A stretch of DNA of 64,000 bases from the NCBI RefSeq assembly GCF_024763615.1, contig NC_077223.1, positions 42,780,627 through 42,844,626 on the forward strand, in the 5' to 3' direction. The stretch's first letter is position 1. Every line of letters begins with the position of its first letter. This stretch comes from Phlebotomus papatasi. Its lineage: Eukaryota; Arthropoda; Insecta; Diptera; Psychodidae. The position numbers were made by a program, and so were the translations under genes. Under the pieces are notes generated by a model. The model was not told the DNA's origin. It worked only from the letters and a program-made list of their open reading frames with translations, and searched no databases. Shown piece by piece: positions 44,001 to 56,000 of the stretch.

Positions 44001-47000
44001 TTTACTTTTGTGTTGGGAAATGTTGATGGAATTTTCAAGAAGGGTCTTTTTTTGTAATACTGTGAATATCCACATAATCATTATATACGAAAATTTTTTA
44101 CTTATCGGCTTCTGATTCATACATAGACTATACGTTCTGTGATAAGCTTTTTTTCGTGCCCTCAATCAGTCAGAGGCTTCAGTAGATGGTGGTTCTCTTG
44201 AAACACTCAAACAGGTGTTTTCTTTCGTTCTGTTCTTTTCTTCTGTAATTCAATTAGGCAAATCATGTGTTTTTTTTAAAGAACAATTTTTAGAGTGTTT
44301 TTTTGTTAATATTTTAAAATTTATGCAGACTTTGGTGGTGTAATTAATTTGTGTGTGCGTGTACTTTTTCGAATATTTCGCTAGCTTTACACCTTTGTAG
44401 AATATCAGTAAATCAGTTACTGATAAGAGTGGAAATCGATTTTATTCTGTGTGACACTGTCCTGCAGTGATATTGCTTTAATGTTTGTGCAGTTTTTTAC
44501 CCAATAATTTATAAAGTTCTTGTGTTTTTTTAGACATTCTTTTTATTCAATTTAAAATAATTTTGAATGTAAAAAATACTTTCTTTCATATTTTTACAGG
44601 TGCCTTGCAAAAGTGACTAAGAATATTACAATTATATTAGTGATTAATACACTTCTTAGAACACACACCCTTTGTCTCTCTTATGCGCTTTACTAACTAA
44701 AAAAAAATCTGTGAAAAAGAATCAATTTAAAAAAAAAACGCCTAAGCAATTATGTCACAAACTGATAAAGCGTTTTATCAATTGGTAAGATAATCACACT
44801 TTCTATCTCTCTCACTTTTCGCTATCATTTTTTGCATGGATTAGCACGTTATTTTTAGGTTTAATCCCAGGTCTTATCTCAAAAGTTTCATTTTATCTCT
44901 TTCTTGGGAAATTGAAAAAAAAAAAAATAAAACAGACCATCAGCATCCAGAAAGCCCTTAGTCCAGCTGAATTTCCTCTAAAGGTCAAACATGCTAGGGC
45001 AGCAATTATTGGGACATTCCATAGTGGAGGAGCACATTCCTTCTGGGCCATTGCTGTGCGGCAACCACTTCAAGAAAATCGAATTACAGCATGGAAATTT
45101 TGCCATTTATTGCACAAAGTCCTGAGGGAGGGTCATCCTAATGCATGTCAGCATTCAATGAGACAGAGAGGAATGCTGACAGAACTGGGAAAACTTTGGG
45201 GTCACCTCAAAGATGGATATGGGACTTGTATTAAGCAGTATACAAAGTTACTAGTGACAAAACTAGAATTTCATGATCGGAATCCCAGATTCCCAGGGAG
45301 CATGGCAATGAAAAAGGAAGAATTGGAGCAAATTGGTGGCAATGACATTAACTATTAGTGAGTCTGATTTTTCTTTTTAGCTGTTGTAAAGATTGTTTTT
45401 TAATTTTCCATTTTTTCATCTTGAAGTTTTCATTTGGCCGTGGAAATGTTTGACTATTTGGATGAAATTATCGCTCTCCAAGATGCTGGTTAGTCTGTGA
45501 AGAATTCTTTGATATTATTACCTTTAAAAATCCAAAACAAAATGTTGATTTCAGTGTTTAAGAGTCTGACCACTTTTCATGTGAGCTCAATGACATCAGC
45601 CGGACAATGTAGAGTAGCACCTCTGATTCCCTGTATTCAAGATTCCAGTCCACTTTATGACTTTCTCGTTCGAATAATGTTCAAATTGCACTCAAATCTA
45701 CCAAGTGAACTCCTTACTGGCCATCGTGAACGTTTCCGGACGGCTTTCAATCAATTGGCAAAATTCTATGATGAATCCAGAAGTTTGCAGTATTTTGTGA
45801 GTTTGATCACAGTGCCACAATTGCCACCACATGCTCCCAATTTTTCATCTCAAGTGGACTTTGGGGAGTATCAGGCACCCGTTGTGGTGATACCTAATAG
45901 TGAACCAGAGCCAGAAGTTGAGGAATTTGTGGACAATTTGGTGGATATGTCGATGCAACAGCAAGCAGTTCAACCGCCACCACCGCAACCATCTATTGAT
46001 TTTGAAAAGCTTATAATCGAAAGGGATGAACTTATCAGGCATTTGCAGTTGGAAGTTGAGAGATTAGGGTAAAAATATTTATTAGTTTTATTATTCAAAA
46101 TGTTTTTTCCGGTGCCGGCTAAAATCCCGATTGGTCATAGTCCTGAAAGGATCGAAATTATACGGAGGATTAATTTCTCAAAACACAGAAAAAAACGCGA
46201 GTGCAACCGTGGGAGTATCTATGACACTTTTAAGAATTCCGGATTAAGGCTATTGGGGTTTTGGTTTTTGGAATTTTGGCGTTCAGGATTTTGGCTTTCG
46301 AGATTTTGGCGTTCAGAATTTTGGCTTTCGGGATTATGGGCGTTCGGGATTTCGGTTTTTCAAGATTTTGACCCATTCCGGGATTTTGGCAATTTGGGAT
46401 TTTGCCTTTCCGGGATCTTAGTTTTTCAAAATTTTGACTCATTCAGGAATTCAACTCATTTTGAATTCAGAACCATTTGGAATTTTGAATTTTTGGGATT
46501 TTAGCTTTGCGGAATTTTGGCTTTTCCGGATTTTGGCTATTCGGGACATTAGCTACTCAGAATCTTGGCTTGTGGGATTCTGATCCATTCGGAATTTTGG
46601 ATTTTTGGGATTTTGATCCATTCGGGATATTGGCTTTTCGGGATTTGACCAATTGAGAAATTCGACCCATTCGAGATTATGATTCATTCGGGATTTTGGT
46701 TTTTTTTGGAATTTTGACCCATTCGGAATTTTGGTATTATGAGTCATTCGGGGATTTTGGCTTTCCGGATTTTAACTTTCAGGATTTTGGCTTTCGCGAT
46801 TTTAGCGTTAAGGATTATGGCGATCGGGATTTCGGTTTTTCGGGATTTTGACCCAATCAGGAATTCGACCCATTCAGGATTCTGACCTATTTGGGATTTT
46901 GGATTTTTGGGATTTTGAGTCATTCGAGCTTTGCGGGATTTTAGCTTTTCAGGATTTGGACCAATTCACCAATTGGACCAAAAATTTAGCTTTTCGGAAT

Positions 47001-50000
47001 TTTGGTTTTTTGGGATTTTGAATAATTCGGAATTGTAGCGTTAAGGATTTTGGCTATTGGGATTATGGTGATCGGGGTTTCGGCTTTTCGTGATTTTGAC
47101 CCATTCGGGATCTTGGCTTTTGGGATTTTGGCTTGTGGGATATTGACCTATTCGGGATTTTGGCTTCTCGGGATTTTGACCAATTCAGGAATTCGACCCA
47201 TTCGGGATCCTGATCCATTCGGGGTTTTAGCTTTGCGGGATTTTGGCTTTTTAGAATTTTGACCTATTCAGGAATTCGATCCATTCAGAATTTTAGTTTT
47301 TCGGGATTTTGAGTCATTCGGAATCTTAGCTTTCACGATTTTGCTTTCGAGATTTTAGTGTTTAGGATTTTGGCTTTTGGGATTATGGCGATCAGGATTT
47401 CGGCTTTTCGAGATTTTGACCCATTCTGGATTTTCGCGGATTCGGGATTTTCACCCATTTAGGAATTCAACCAATTCGGGATTCTGACCCATTCGAGATT
47501 TTGGATTTTTGAGATTTTGACTCACTCGGAATTTTAGCTTTGCGGGATATTTTGGCTTTTCCGGATTTTGATCTATTCAGGAACTCGATCCAATCGGAAT
47601 TTTGGATTTTTGGGATTTTGCCTTTTCGGGATTTTAGCTTTTCATAATTTTGACTCATTCGGGATTTGGGCTTTCCGGGATTTTGACCCATTTAGGAATT
47701 CGACCCATTCGGGATTGTGACCCACTTGGGATTTTGCATTTTTGGGATTTTATAGCTTTGCCGGATTTCGACTTTTCGGGATTTTGGCTATTCGGAATTT
47801 TGGTTATTCGGAATTTTGGTTTTTGGGATTTGGGATTTCCGGGATTTTGATCCATTCGGGATTTTCGCTTTTCGGAATATTGACCCATTCGGGAAATTGG
47901 CTTTTCGGGACTTGACCCATTGAAGAATTCGACCCATTCGGGATTCTGATTCATTCTAGATTTTGGTTTTTTGGGATTTCAGGAATTCGACCCATTCGGA
48001 ATTTTGAGATTATGAGTCATACGGGATTTTGGCTTTCAGAATTTAGGCTTTCAGGATTTTGGCTTTAGGGATTAGGGCGATCGGAATTTCGGTTTTTCGA
48101 GATTTTGATCCATTCGGGATTTTGACCCACTCGAGATTTTGGATTTTTTGAGATTTTGATTCATTCGGGAATTTAGCTTTACGGGATTTTGGTTTTTCAG
48201 GATTTTGACCCATTCAAGATTTTGGCTTTTCGTGATTTTGACCTATTCGAGATTTTGGCTACTCGGGATTCTGGCTTTTGGGATTTTAGCGTTCGGGAGT
48301 TTGGCTTTTTCGGAATTTTGGTGTTCGTCATTCTCTCTTTCAGGATTTTGACCGGGATCCGTTTCATTCATGATGAAAATGTTCAAATTTCAGGAGATCT
48401 CTAAAAAGTAGCTCAGTGGAAAATCGGGAACTTCAGTCTCGTTTTGAGGAACAATTAACGGCTATGAACTCGGAATTGTCTCAAGCGCAGGAGGAAATGG
48501 AATTGATAAAGGCTGAGAAGGAAGAATTAGAAATGAAAGCGCAAACTGCACCAACTTTAGAACGTAAATGATACAAATTTTCGAAAAATCTTGCTTTAAG
48601 AATGTGTTTTAATTGAGTTAAATTTTTTATGTGATATTTTTTGCAGAAAAAGCAATGGCTGAGGAAGAACGTGCCAAAGCCAGCGAAGAAAAATTCCAGA
48701 AATTAAAGACAATGTACTCTCAAATTCGGGATGAGCATGTTAAACTCTTGAGAACTGTAAGTAGTTTTATTTTTCTCTCATGGCGCATTATATTGAAGAT
48801 TTCTAAAGTAATTTGTGACTTTTGAAGCATGGAGAAGTGAGTAAAAAATTGGCATCTTCATCAAAAATAGTCACAGAGGTGACTAGAGAGAAAGAAGAAT
48901 TGAGATGTCAACTTGAAGACATTCAGCATCAGCAGGCAAAAGTTGAGGAGACTCTGCAGCAGAGTTCCAGTGAAGCACATCGAGAGAAGGATGAATTGCA
49001 GGGGAAATTGAAGGAACTTGAGGAGAAATTTGAAGATATGGAAGCTAATAAATCAGCAGAAATTGCCGAATTGAGAATAAAGTGTGACAATTTGGCCAGA
49101 GAAGTGGATGAAGCTAAGAGCGAAAATGAACAACTTGTGTCTTTTAAAGACAATTTATCATCAGATAAGGAAACCCTTGTAGCTGATCTGGAGGCTTTGA
49201 AGGAGAGTCACAGAAAGGAACTTACAAATTTGCAAGAAGAAATTGATCATTTGAAGCATGAAGTTGAGAAGAATTCCAAAGAAAGCGGTGAATTACAGGA
49301 AGATCTTGAGAAGCAAGTAGCTTCTTTGCAGAACGACAAAGGTGATTTAGAGGCCAAATTGAGTGAATTGACTGCTGAAAAGGAGTCAGAAATTGAGGTG
49401 CTAAATTGTAAATATGATGAAGAAGTGAAAAAGAGTGAAGATTTGAAGGTGGAATTAGAGCAGAAGATTCAGGAAGTTGAACAAGAAAAGGAAGCACTTA
49501 TTAGTGAAAAGGAAGATCTTTGCCAGCAACTTGAAGCCGTTAAAAGTGATGTTCAGGCAAAATCTGAAGAAATTGAAAGTGTTAGGGAAAATTTGGAGAA
49601 GGAATTGAGCGATGCAAATGCACAAATTGAAACCTTGAAGGGTAATATGGAAGAGATGCAAGCTAAACATGAGGTAAGTTTCTTAAAATACTTCAGAAGC
49701 AGAGATGTCGGTAGTTGATGAATAATGGTGCTATTTCAGTGAAAAATGGTCACGTTTTTTTATTAGATCTTTACTGTTCCCAAGTGCGTCTACATTATCG
49801 ACTTTTCTTTACAGTGTTTCCTGTCTCGACTATTTGGTGCTGAGGAAAACAGTCGAGACGGGAACCAATACAAAGATAAGTCGGTAATGCATAAGCTTTT
49901 GAGAACAGTCATGTACTAAAAAAACTTTTTCCCTTTTCAATTTTTCATAATGGTGCATTGCCAATGCAAAGTTTCTTTTAGTACATGACTGTTCTCAAGT

Positions 50001-53000
50001 GCTGCATTATCGACTTTTCTTGTATTGATCCCTCTTTCGACTGTTTTCTCCATTCCTAGTCGTGTTTTAAAACCATGAAACAGTCGTGATAGGAACTAGA
50101 ACCAACAGAAAGAAAAGTCGATTATGTAGGAGCACTTGAGAACAGTAGAGTGCTAAAAAAAAATATTTTCTAAACACAAAGATTTTCATGCAAGACTTGC
50201 TCAAATTTGTAGAGTTTGAAAACCTATTTTTTTATTTTCGAAAATCGAATTTTATATAATATTTTCAATGTTAAAATTTTGATATGGCATTATAATAAGT
50301 CCGACATCTCTAACAAAAAAAAAACAAGTGAATTCTTTCAGTTTTACAACAGTTTTCACACCACATGCAGACAAAATAGTTCAGACACGGTAACAAAAAA
50401 GAAAAACTCAATCATCCTACTCAAAACACTTCCTCATTCATTTTTTCCCCCTAAATCCACAATATTGATATTTGCAAATTCCCATTTTCTTTTCGCTGGA
50501 AACAAAAAAAATGAAATGATTCTAGCTCCTCGTGCAGAACTATGATCGTCTGATGGTGGACAAATCTGATATTGAGTGTGAATTGCAAGATTTACTTCAT
50601 CAACAGACAGAATTGGAGGAGCAGCATACAGCCACTCTGCAAACTGTGGGTAATCTCGAATCAGCTCTTAAGGATGCACAAATCCATGGAGAGGTCGTGG
50701 TTAGATCTCTTCTGGAGGCCTGCATTAAGTCTTCTGAGAGTCTGGCTACTCGAGCTATCTCTGAGGATGAGTTCAACAGCAGAGCATCAGGAAGTCCGAC
50801 ATATTTTGGGCTGTTAGCCGATGAATTGCTGGATGTACTGACCAAACTGGGACTCAGTCATGGTCAGTATGTGACAGACAATGCCAGTGTGGAGCCTTTT
50901 GCCCGGAAAGTTATTCTGGCAGGGCATCTGATGGCTACAGTTCAAATGCAAGGTGCCATCGTTTGCAATTCAACTTCGGACATTGAATACGGTGAACGTA
51001 AGTAGACTGAACATTTATTAAAATATTTTCCACTTTTTCAAATAAGTTAAAATTCGTGTGTCTTCGAATACGTTAGCTATCTGCACAGTCAATTATTTGT
51101 CAAGAGAGCGAGAGGTCCGCAATTCAATCATGGACGGAAGCATGACATTTTCTTATCTCTGACCTCGTATAAATTGAAGAATAGGCTTCTCTTTCCATTA
51201 ATAGTTTTACAAGTGACTTGAACACTGTTTAGCACTACTGTTCTCAATTGCTTCTGCATTATCGACTTTTTTGTTACTTTCTCTCTCGACTGTTTGGTGG
51301 TTTTAGAACACGACGAGAACTGGCGAAATCAGTCAGGACAAGAACCAACACAAACGAAAGTGGATAATGGTGCTATTCCAATGAAAAAATGAGCATGTTT
51401 TTAGTACATTACTATTCTCAAGGTACTAAAAAAGACCATGACTGTTCCCACATGTAATTTCAATGAATGACAGATGGCATTGTGATCGGGTGAAAGCTTG
51501 TTCAGCAGCGGGAATATTCGAATTACTATAAATCGACAATATAAATTTAATTATTTTCATTCCCATAGTGTTTTATATTTCCTTTATCATGAAATACAAG
51601 ATGATAGGTTCTTCTCTCCACACAAAAACTTTATATTTTTCTCAATTCTCGTCATGTTCTAAAATCATCAAATAATCGTGATAGGAACTAACACAAAGAA
51701 AAGTGGATCTGTTTTTTTGCTTTGGAGCTAAAGTTAAAAAAAAAGATCGTTTCGATTGATAGTGAAGTTATAAATTGATATGTTTTCAATAAAATTGAAT
51801 AGAAATGTGCAGGCAATAGATGAGAACTGGGGAAAATATCAAGTTTTTGTATAGAGAGAAGAACCTATCATCTTGTCTTTCATGATAAAGGAAATCCACT
51901 ACAAAACACTATGAGAACGAAAATATTAAATTTATATTGTCGATTTTCCAATTGAAATCCGAATTCGAATCATTGGTTACGGTCTGTTTTTAGTACTTAA
52001 GAACAGTAATGTGCTAAAAATCATGCTCATTTTTCATTGGAATAGCACCAAAATACAGAAGCACTTGAGAACAGTCATGTGTCTTGTGCTAAAAAAAAAT
52101 TAGGAGAAAGATTTCCCCTTTTCAATTTTCATTCGAATAGCACCATCATATTTTTTCAAACCTTGTAAATGTAAATGGTAGTAGTAGTGTTTATGAGAAG
52201 TTATGAAATAAGGTTAAAATTAAATTGCCAAACAGTTGATTAGATTAGCTTGGCAATATTGCTCTCTCTCTCTTTTTGATTGGCCTATCCCCAATGAAAT
52301 GAAAAATATATTGTAAAACCGAAACAAACAACAAGAGAAAGGGCATTTCCAACCAACACTAAGACGGCTGTGGACGCAAGGGGGTGGGAAAGATCATGAA
52401 TGAGATAAAATAAATTCAAATTCAATTCAAAATTTAAATCGTCGACTTTCCTGGTGAATCATTCACAATAATAAGAGATCCTGGTACGAATTGAGGAATA
52501 GGCTTCTCTTTACCGGTTTTGTAACTAACTTGAACATTATTCATTATTCTCATTGTTTGCATTATGGTGTTATTTCAATAAAAAAATAATAAAATGGGAA
52601 AATCTTTCTCCTGAACATATTTTTTGCACATGACTGTTCGGAAGTGCTTCTGCTTTATCCACTTTTCTTTGTTTTGGTTTCTGTCTCGAGTTTTGACTGT
52701 TTCCATTTTGCATTAGCATAGCACCATTATGAAAAATGAAAAAGGGAAAAACAGGCTTTTTAGAACATGACTGTTCTCAAAAGCTTCCGCATTATTGACT
52801 TTTCTTTGTATCTATTCATATCTTAACTGTTTTTCTCAGTCCTCGCCGTGTTCTAAAATCACCAAACAATCGTGACAGGAACCAACACAATGAAAAGTCG
52901 ATTATGTAGGAACTCCTGAGAACAGTTAAATAAATAAAAAATGTGAGAATTTTTACGAACTTTAGTTCAATGTTAATTGTATTTATGTACAGAAAAATCG

Positions 53001-56000
53001 TCAAACAGAGCAAGTGACACTCAAATCATCTAGTTTTTTCTGTGAAAAAAAAATGTTCAGGAAAAAGATTTCTCCTTTTCATTTTTCTGTGGAATACCAC
53101 CATTATTTGCCTTATGAGTTTCCCAAAATAACGTGGAAGTAACTGATTGGAATTTCGGTGAAATTTTATTGATTTATTCATTAATTTTAACATAGGCCTC
53201 CCCGCAAGGGGAGTTCGAGACATTCATTATTATATTTTCTTATACAGGGATGGGGTATTAGTCTCATGCCCCGTCAAATCATTGCTCTACCTGTCGATTT
53301 TACTCGGAGGTTTTTTGAATTTTAACGGTATATTCTAGTACATTCAGAGAAAATCTGTAGATTTTCGGCAGAATTTCTGCGTAGAAAATCTGTAGATTTT
53401 CGGCAAATCTACAGATTCTCGGCAGAATTTCTCCCTAGAAAATCTGCATAACCTCCATTACTTCACAAAAATATTGTTGATTTATGAAGAAACTGTAGAA
53501 GCTATAAAGAAAATGGTATGCTCTGCTTAACAAGCATTACCGAGTACACATTTTAGATAACTAAAAAGTTGCGAGCAAAAATAATAATTTCTTAAAAATC
53601 GCCAATTGAATGATACAAAAACACGAAATTTAGGTTGACATTCTGCTTAAAGTTTTCACTTCACTATTCTCTACTTAGAACACGGCGTCGCAGAATTCTT
53701 CATTTTATATAAACACTGTGATATCACTAAGAATAACTCTATAGAATTTTGCAAACTTCAGTGAAAAATATTCTATCATTTCTGACACATCTGTCTGGAA
53801 AGTCTGGAATGTAGAAAAATCGACAGAAAATCGGCAAAATATCTACAATAATTCGTCAGAGTATGCACCAGGATTGGTCAGAAAATCTGCAAAAATTTCT
53901 GACGAATTTTGTCCCAAGCCCAAATAAAATTCGTAGGAATATCTACAGATTTCTCGGCAGATTTTCGGCAGAGGTGTAGATATTTTCTGCAGAAAACTTA
54001 AAGATATCTGACGAAATTATTTGACGGGGCCTCCTGGAATCAAATGCAGTGAAGCTCACTGGATTCAATTCGTACACCTTTAATGCCAGAAAAATTCTTG
54101 GCTTTACCCAATGCTTTACCATTTGAACCATTGAGTGCCTATATTCCAATAAAAAAGGAAAAATGTAAATTTTTTTTTGAATATTTTAGTACATGACTAC
54201 AGTAGAGTCTCGCTATAGTCCATATTTGGTTTCAAATTTGACACTTGGGTCGCACTATAGTCCATGTAATTTTTTAAAATTATCAACGATTTTTAGTATT
54301 GAAATTGCTCGACGGCTTCCACTTTCTTTGCAATTGTGGTACTTGTCCTTGCTCTCTTCATTATGGATCACAATTATCACAACTACTTAATAAAGTTTGC
54401 CAAAAATATTAAAATAATTATGCATGTCGCATACTAAAAAACATAACCTAACTTAAAATCAGTGTTTTTAAATCAACGGTCGATAAATTGTGGACTATAG
54501 AGCGATGGCCTATAGCGAGACTCTACTGTATTCTCAAGTGTCTCTGCATTATCGACTTTTCTTTGTATTGGTTCTTATCAAGACTGTTTGACGGTTTTGA
54601 AACCCGACAAGGACTGCGCTAAAGATGAAATGAAATCTATGACTCAGCCTCAACACTAAGTACTCAATTAAGGCTTTTGTAAGTCCTTAATTAACGAGTT
54701 TGTGTTAAGGCTCATGAAAAGTATTTTAATTGAGTACTTAAATAAGGCCTTACAATTAAGCACTTTTTAATTAGTTGCCTTAATCTCTTGGGTAACTTAT
54801 GCTTCCGGATCACGAGCTAAAGAAAATTTTTTGATGGAATTAGCTGGGATTCTTTACAATTTCAGCTGTGTTTTTGGCGCTTTTTGGCGAAATTTTTGAC
54901 GAACATTGTTCTCAATTTGTAGAGGCCTTTATACTTCCGAATAGCTGAAATTTGCCAAAAACAGATAGTACTGAAAGTCAGACACACAGAAGTCGTACTA
55001 TGACAAGTGGCTTCACCACTCAAAAATATGAAGTTATTTTTTAAGTGTCCTCTTTTCCAAATTTTACTCTATTACAAACTGATAAAAAATTGCGAATGGA
55101 TAACACGAACATTTTTTGATAACAGTTTAATAGAAGTACGCTTTTGTGACAAATTATACTTTTATTATTAAATAGTTAAATAATGGTCCACCAGATGTCA
55201 TTACTTTCTCTTAAAAAGTGTCATAATTAAGGACTTTATAAGTACTTATTAAGGACTTATTTTATGTACTTAAATAAAGATCTTGTTTAAGAGGCTGATC
55301 AATGTAACACCTTACCTAGCGCTATGCGGATCATTTGGTTTCGTATACAAATTCGACTAAAAAGTTATACTTTCGAGTATTCAAAAAGAATTAAAAAAGA
55401 AGAATTTTAGTTTACATAAAATTCTTTTTTTTTCGGCTTTTATAGAAATTGCTGAAGAACTGAAAGAATGGTACACTAAGCACCATATTCGGCTCTTTGA
55501 AAGTCTCTTGAGCACAAAGGATACAACATCTGCTGCTGCTGCCCTGGAAGAAGTCAAGACGCATCTTCAGGCGATTGCTGATAGAATTGGAGCCCTGAGC
55601 AAAAAGTTGGATCCCACTGAGAATATTGGGGATCTCTTTGAGACGGAACTGGCCAGCATGGACAAGGCAATTGAAGAGGCAGCCACGAAAATTGAGGATA
55701 TGCTCTCGCAGTCCAGAGCATCAGATTCTGGAGTGAAGTTAGAAGTGAATGAAAAGATTCTGGATGCCTGCACAATATTGATGCAGTCTATCAGGATACT
55801 AGTGCAGAAATCACGGCTCGTACAGGGAGAAATTGTGGCTGTGGGGAAGGGTACAGCAACAGCCAAGGAGTTCTATAAGAGAAACCATCAATGGACGGAG
55901 GGTTTGATATCGGCGGCTAAGAGTGTAGCACAGGGAGCTAATTTCCTGGTGACAGCGGCCAATAAAACAGTTTCAGGGGAAGTTAAACATCAGTTGGATT

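Larger units (their letters stand above)
50998..55445. other. Hip1 intron 8 (4.4 kb), transposon-rich
   Basis: Holds further copies or halves of the same hairpin family (about 51231-51420, 51645-51715, 51997-52110, 52612-52930, 54184-54610), a second inverted repeat at 51531-51946, a TIR element at 53269-54029 and a TA-flanked element at 54198-54530. A hairpin CTCCCC-GCAA-GGGGAG lies at 53198-53213. From about 54640 to 55300 blocks of TTAAGTACTTAATT-like text recur in both orientations. Confidence 0.6.

Noticed and set aside
43833..44057. 74-aa frame in Hip1 intron 1
   Set aside because: Starts at an ATG but has no signal, motif, promoter or repeat constraint, and sits in AT-rich intron.
46100..48404. 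Many short frames with QNPEKPKSRM-like or GFWLFGIL-like residues
   Set aside because: Both come from the decayed minisatellite of intron 4.
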